In this document: positions 58,590 through 64,000 of the stretch, piece after piece | How the letters are laid out: each line of letters opens with the position of its first letter | Position numbering within the stretch: position 1 is the stretch's first letter | NCBI GenBank assembly: GCA_916613615.1 | Contig: OU744730.1 | Location: forward strand, 5,611,582 to 5,675,581 | Source of the DNA: Steromphala cineraria | Lineage: Eukaryota; Mollusca; Gastropoda; Trochida; Trochidae | Reading direction: 5' to 3' | Length of the DNA: 64,000 nt | Program-made: the position numbers and the translations under genes | The notes under the pieces: model-generated | What the model was told of the DNA's origin: nothing | Databases searched by the model: none | Seen by the model: the letters and a program-made list of their open reading frames with translations, nothing else

Positions 58590-58897
58590 TCTCTCACCAC
58601 AGAGGCAGATCAAGTCATGAAACGCCGAGTTTGTGGGATAAAAATGTGGACGCCTGATTGGAGGCACTTAATAAAGTTAGTTGTTGAATCAGCGACGCTG
58701 TTAAACCATCGTTTGGGCTACTAAATGATGGCAAAGGCATTATGAACCACCCTTTCCATGCAAAAAACGTTGTCATTTGATAAAGAAATTCAAATTGATT
58801 GTGATCCAGTTTTTACCGCGAGGGGACACTGCCGGAACCCACTGATTTTGGCTGTATCAACATTTCTTGACTTGATCTGCCTCTGTGGGGAGAGAAT
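58590..58897 (+). mobile_element. ACAGAGGCAG fold-back MITE, second full copy
   Basis: The left end is ACAGAGGCAGATCAAGTCAT (from 58599) and the right end CTTGATCTGCCTCTGT with GGGGAGAGAA outside. The interior is shared with 32342-32694 (GCCTGATTGGAGGCAC, AAAGAAATTCAAATTGATTG). The left arm is shortened. Confidence 0.85.
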
Positions 58898-58899
58898 AA

Positions 58900-60165
58900 A
58901 CTGGCTCATAACTTCTCACATTATCGGAATATTTTGTCAACTTTTGACATTGAGACCCAAAGTCACATTAAGGTGTGATATGATAAACAAATTAAGTTCC
59001 GACTTCTTAGTATTGTCTTAAAGGCAACTGCTGTTGTAACTTTGCCCGTTTTATCTGTATTTGGATGAGAATTCTGTTTTCCTTAACCTTTTCCAGTTCC
59101 TGTCTTAAAATCAAATCTTCAGTGCCATTTAATTTGCCTTTTTAGCTTCAGAATTATATTTCAGAAACGAAAACTCAAAAATCGAAGTGTTGATTGTTGG
59201 AAATAAATTTGAAGAAATGTCCTGAGTTGATTCTGTCTGTTCTGTTATCAATGAGCATCCCTTTCTACCTTATCTAGTACTCCCTTTTGGATATTATCAT
59301 CCAAGTGTTTAATAACTGAAATATTGTTCAAAACACGTTAAACACCAACTCACTCACACACTCAAGAATATAGTTTTGATATGTTCTTATATTACAGTCC
59401 AATCGCTTCATAATCTGGATACAAATCAATATTTGTACACATCAACATAACTGTAAAGCATATTCAATACAGATTGTACGAAAGGGTTTACTACCGAAGA
59501 AATCGCCTCTCATGCGCTTTTCTCTTGTTCTCTCTTCTCGCACCCGTCGAGTTTACATTGTTTTGACATTGGTATGGTACATGTAACTGTCTTAGCTTAA
59601 TTAGATTTTTCTTCAAAGGTTTCGTAATCCTGTCTTATCTAAAATCTAAGATAAGCAATAAAATTAAGACATAGACTTTTTTTTGGCCTAACAAATTTAA
59701 GACTTCTTTCACGACCCCGGTGACTGATGATGCTAAAATGATTCCGTTAATACAGTCACAGATAAAGCGTCAATTAGCAAAACATTTTATGAAACCGATC
59801 TTAAGCATCCAGGAGGAAATTTGTGAAAGGAAAGTGCTTGATAGGTAATTAAAATAGTATCTATATACATGTATAAGTAAAAGGCTTTTATGAAATTTAA
59901 AAAAATAATTGAGGATGAATATGTGAAATATTTTGAATTTATGTCCTTTAAGTTCTGATTAGTCGGACAACGTGGCATGATGTAACGAAGTGGCTATTTA
60001 ATAAAAAGACGTTAACTTATATGCTATTCTATTATATATATAAGCTTAATTATGGAATATCATATGAAGCAAATCACTCCCTTTGAATAGAAGAAAACGT
60101 TATTCTGGACGCATAAAATTATACAGCAACGTCTAACTCACTGCAATTATTGTTGGACAATACAT
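58900..60165. other. non-coding stretch with one reversed hairpin repeat
   Basis: The GTGTTT-stem hairpin repeat lies at 59290-59365 in minus orientation (GTGTTTAATAACTGAAATATTG...AAACAC). Nothing else was recognised. Confidence 0.45.
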
Positions 60166-60414
60166 TCAAGAAAGATCTATCAAAGGACAAGATTTTGCAA
60201 AGAAATCCCAAGTGTGCAACATTTCATAAATGTCAAACATAACAAATGGCCTGTCTGCGAGATATTTCCATGTCATTTCACTCGAGTAGTTTCCTCTGAT
60301 GTATAATTCAGAACATTTCAGAATTCCACCAATCATGTACGCAGTCGGACAAATGTATGACAACTGTCTTCTTTGATTGTTTTTTCTGTCGGGAACCTTG
60401 ATAAGATAACGCAT
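60166..60414 (-). CDS. unrecognised exon-like frame, paralogue of 41023-41189
   Basis: An 82-codon open frame whose middle (QLSYICPTAYMIGGILKCSE, YIRGNYSSEMTWKYLADRPF, DIYEMLHTW) is shared at the protein level with 41023-41189 on the other strand, 19 kb away. Conservation in the same frame suggests former coding sequence. No family is recognised and there is no promoter or splice evidence; the ends of the frame may not be real. Confidence 0.3.
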   Translation of the reverse strand: MRYLIKVPDRKNNQRRQLSYICPTAYMIGGILKCSELYIRGNYSSEMTWKYLADRPFVMFDIYEMLHTWDFFAKSCPLIDLS

Positions 60415-60419
60415 ATGCT

Positions 60420-62305
60420 CAAATCTACTGACTCAATATATTTATATTTATTTTAACCGCACGTAAAAAACTTCAATTTCTTCCAATCTTTTTTTTTCTT
60501 TCCCATAGGCAAGGTATTTCATAACAAGGAAATTATTTTGGTTTTGGTCACTCTCTATCTATTATCTATGATACATCAGCATTTATTTCAATTTGAGGCA
60601 AACACTTCCTCTTGGAATCAATTTAGATTGTAAATTTGTTGTTGTAATACATACGAATTATGCAATTATGAAATTTAATGAAATATAAATATGTCTTTCT
60701 ATTTCAATGGGCAGCAACACGTTTTTCTAAACAATGTTTCTTTAAGCATTGCCCCATAAATATAAGCTTATGCTTAATGCATTATTTATTCACTTCCTTG
60801 TTTAACATTATTTTGTAACTGGTCACTCATCTACGATCTGACGGAATACTCCGGAAGTAAGATTTAAACCGCTCACTATCGGGCATAGAAGTTGTGAAAG
60901 ACCTTCTCAGAAGTTCAAACATCATTGCCTTTATAAGAAACGCTGTGAAGACAAAAGGTAACAGAAAAAGACGATATTTTGCGAATGTGTGGGTACAAAT
61001 AACAAATCTCAATATTTCGTCATTTATCAGACAAAATAACGAACAAACATTTCCAAAAACGTAACTTATTTCCTTTTTTATGAATGTGCATTCATTATCA
61101 AAGAAAATAAAGTCAGTTTGGTTAATTTTTACAATTTTCACTTCAATTATTGCATGATCGGAAATAGGACAATTGACCCCACCCATGAAGAACTGGCGAT
61201 TAATTATTTACCATTAAAGTTACAGGTCTGCTATTTTAGCACAAAATACTAAACTGATAGAGTGTTACAACACAACAAAGCAAATTCCTCTGTAACATTT
61301 CTCTTGGCGTTCAGTTTATATAACGTGCGTTCCCCTTCAATTTTCTTTTAACTCTATCTAAAATCAATTTAATGAATGTCATATACATGATATATATTTA
61401 CAAATTGTAAAACTTTAAGGCATTAAAATATAACTTCATCGGTAAAAAACATAATGTCATTTCTTCTTAGAGAGTTGCAAACATGCAATTGCTTTTAACG
61501 TTTCAGTGATGTTGAATAGCTCTCCTCTGAAGAAGCTAATTCAACATATCTTCGTAAATCAAGGAAAACATGGAAATGAATACTCTTGGTGTGCATTTAA
61601 GGAACTCAAAGATATCCAATTTATAAAAGCTATTCACGTGAATAACACTTTAGAGACAGTTTTCCTTTCATTGAATTAATCAGATAAAGCTAATTTCTCA
61701 AGTGTCTGCTGACGATCGCCACTTGCCTAATTGAAGCACACTGTTAAAATGGATCTTAAATAAATTATAGATTTTCTCTTAAAAACTCCTTGTTAACAGA
61801 ATAACAATATTTGAAATAAACCGTATCGTGTGTAACTAGTTAAAGCAGCTTTGTTGTTTGTAAAGTTTATATTTATGTTATGACAAACAATTTGCATTTG
61901 GAATGTGGACAAGAATTTAGACCAAAGACTGCAGCACGGTTTTAGGTGCTAAGTTTAATACATTTTAACTATTCAATGTTAGTAATGCAAAATAAATTAT
62001 ATAAGAGAATATACATGTGTAACACATCATAACTTAACATAAATTTCCGCATTCGAAGAGTTAGCTCTCACCTTTTGAAAATCATTTCAAGCCACAATCC
62101 TAGGTTAAATCTTTTCAGTGGAGGAAAAGCATTCTTGCAACTTCACCGAAAATATTATGAACGTTTGGGAACTACCTTCGTCAAGGATACCATTTTCTTG
62201 CAATCTGTCAATAATGTCATTATCATGGCTTTAGTTTAATTCCATCAGAAAATTTGTATATTGACTTTAAACAGTCTGTCGTGCTAATCCAGTAACTAAT
62301 CAATT
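60420..62305. other. AT-rich non-coding stretch
   Basis: It includes a 119-codon minus-strand frame (60827-61186) with a hydrophobic segment and no recognisable domain; that length is within chance for this composition. GGGCAGCAACACGTTTTT at ~60710 may be the worn end of a TTAA MITE. Confidence 0.35.
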
Positions 62306-62307
62306 TC

Positions 62308-62370
62308 TGTGTTTCGCCGCTAATGGCTAGAATATTGCCCAAGCGGCGTTAAATACTCACTCAATTTCTG
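62308..62370 (-). repeat. short hairpin repeat, GCCGC-stem class, reversed
   Basis: The minus strand reads GAGTGAGTATTTAACGCCGC, TTGGGCAATATTCTAGCCATTA, GCGGCG. The stem words GCCGC and GCGGC pair. It matches 5343-5398. Confidence 0.65.
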
Positions 62371-62374
62371 TGAT

Positions 62375-63895
62375 GAATGTCAGGATAAGTTATTTACAGG
62401 TTATTTGTTAGAAAACCTTTGACTTTAACTTGGTTATAACATTACAGCCCTTATGAAAATCAGATTCCCTTTGTATTTTGAAATAAGTGTTAAATACACA
62501 AAATAATTTTTTCAAATTTTTCAAGAGTTTTATTTTCTGTTTTGAATAACTTAAATGATAAACATTTGTAAGAAATAATAATTAATCTCTCAAAACATTT
62601 TATGCATAATTTTAAGATATAGCCCTTGAATCGCGATATTTTATTCCAAAAATGGCTCCAATGAAGTGAAAAGTTGATCCTGGCAACGTGATTTATAATG
62701 AAATTCCATTGGTCAATAGTGATACAGAAGTGTCGATCTAAATTTATTCAGTGGCACATAAAGTACTTACATACAACTACCTCCTGTAAGTGAAATTAGA
62801 ACATACAAATTGAAATCGAAATCCCGTTTTTATACTTCTGACATTTTACATTTCAACAGGGAAATAGCAGTTCGAAAAATGTGTTAAAATTTAAAATTTC
62901 AGATTAATGTTCTTCAGTGAAAAGCTAATCGATAGCAAATATTGAAGCTCCAGATATAGAATTAATCGAAGGCGTCTCTTGTTTGTTCATTGGTTTTCAT
63001 CAAGTATGTTTGCCCGTTTTTCTTAATGCAGTCTGATGTTAAGTTGTCAAAACGTTTCTGAAAGACAAATGGGAATCATCCCCCCTTCTTTTTTTTCACG
63101 CAAAAGAAAAACAAATTCATTGTGTTTCAACTTAATTCGAAACTATAGTGATATCGCACGGTTTTTCCATTTTCCTCTGGAACCTCTTGTTTGTTCAGCG
63201 GAATTCATTACACCTATTTTAGTGTTTTGATGTGTGCAGTCTGATATCACGGCATTCCTTTAATGTAGATAGCAGTCGTTTTATGTTTCTTATGTTAACG
63301 TCCAAGAAAAGCCTTGACAAAAAGTTATAAACCTTTAACGCATCAACTTTAATCGAAACACATTTTAAAAAACGATTAAGTAGAATGTAGACTTGTGTTA
63401 AAATCCCGGTTTTTCTGATACAAAAAATCGTATAGAGCTTTTGAATCAATGATAATCGATACTTGTGGATCATTTGCGTTTTGACAATGCAGTCAGTTTT
63501 CATTTTTTTTCATTTTTCATTTCTAAAATGTCATACACATCAGGATATTTTGAAGCCATTTCAACAAGATTAATGCTTAGAAATTCGAATTTATGTCGAA
63601 GGAAACGTGCAAGAAAGAAAATAGGTGTGATCTTTTTTGTAGTACATGTCAAATGAATTATTTGAATGACTTGCCATTGTAGTTATATTGTTACGTAAAT
63701 CAATTTGTTAACAAGTTTTCTTAAGATACTTGAGGAAATGTTGATATTTCACTACAGTCAATCGGAATTGTTTTTTCATGTTCTTGAAACTAGAAATGAA
63801 ATTTCTATCGTTTGAGCTGGGCGAATTAGAGAGAAATTGATTTCTCTTTAGGAACAAACCAAATAAAAGGGAGGTAATACTCGTGTAGAGGGCGC
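62375..63895. other. non-coding stretch, no feature seen
   Basis: AT-rich sequence with only short chance reading frames, up to the promoter-like segment at the right edge. Confidence 0.4.
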
Positions 63896-63906
63896 TATGA
63901 GGTGTG

Positions 63907-63942
63907 TATAAATGTGATGTCAGAGCGCGGGAAGTCCATTCT
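63907..63942 (+). promoter_or_regulatory. TATA box and initiator-like sequence
   Basis: TATAAAT at 63907-63913 is followed by CCATTCT (63936-63942), which fits YYANWYY with its A at 63938, 31 bases from the first T of the TATA box. The patch is CpG-rich compared with its surroundings. Confidence 0.4.
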
Positions 63943-63974
63943 CGGCTGCGACGACTAGCTATCAAGTTGATGAT

Positions 63975-64000
63975 ATGTCAAATTTTACATTGAGTTGTGT
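63975..64000 (+). CDS. possible start of a gene running off the right edge
   Basis: An ATG at 63975 opens a frame (MSNFTLSC) that is still open at the window end, ~37 bases after the predicted initiator. An earlier ATG at 63970 stops after seven codons. Too little is visible to name it. Confidence 0.25.

Noticed and set aside
60827..61186. A 119-codon minus-strand frame with a hydrophobic segment
   Set aside because: No recognisable domain, no promoter or splice context, and one or two frames of this length are expected by chance at this base composition.

Overview
The window reads as AT-rich animal nuclear DNA, most likely from a mollusc and probably a gastropod. No host gene is seen complete. 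The evidence is: one long ankyrin-repeat exon; dense mollusc-style repeats (satellite, TTAA MITEs, tandem-core elements with GTCC runs, a tRNA-derived SINE, a short hairpin repeat with a GCCGC...CAATATT...GCGGC layout that I recall from abalone-type sequence); and LINEs of Jockey/CR1 type. The species cannot be named from this sequence alone. There is no sign of bacterial operons, CRISPR or rRNA.

Layout. 1-1748 is a ~168-bp satellite with a three-unit higher-order pattern. 2072-3210 is the last exon of an ankyrin-repeat protein, followed by poly(A) signals. 3.5-22.7 kb is long non-coding sequence with scattered MITEs, hairpins, a SINE remnant, a decayed Tc1 copy and microsatellites. 22696-24335 is a complete Tc1-type transposon with an uninterrupted 340-aa DD34E transposase, matching 29-bp ends and a TA target duplication. 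25.9-28.1 kb holds two tandem-repeat blocks. 31.8-34.6 kb holds a fold-back MITE family and a tandem-core element. 35.3-37.6 kb (minus strand) is a broken LINE whose ORF1 carries a 2A-like motif after a hydrophobic N-terminus. 38.26-39.57 kb is an inverted-repeat element whose arms are built from short words recurring every 10-11 bp. 40.3-43.1 kb has a SINE, a TTAA MITE, a ~170-bp tandem-core element and an array with CTAG every 11 bp. 47272-48845 is a young 5'-truncated LINE with a 14-bp target duplication. 49.4-54.7 kb is a mosaic of tandem-core elements. 55.8-58.6 kb is a large inverted duplication (arms ~540 bp, ~94% identical by eye) that contains a candidate first exon. The right edge has a TATA/Inr-like core promoter followed by an open ATG.

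The host gene content is therefore one clear exon plus a few weak exon or promoter candidates; the rest is transposon biology. The strongest leads are the helically phased foldback element, the 11-bp CTAG array, the 2A-bearing LINE with ORF1 and ORF2 in one frame, the short hairpin family with a conserved loop and differing but complementary stems, and the inverted duplication carrying a possible 5' exon.
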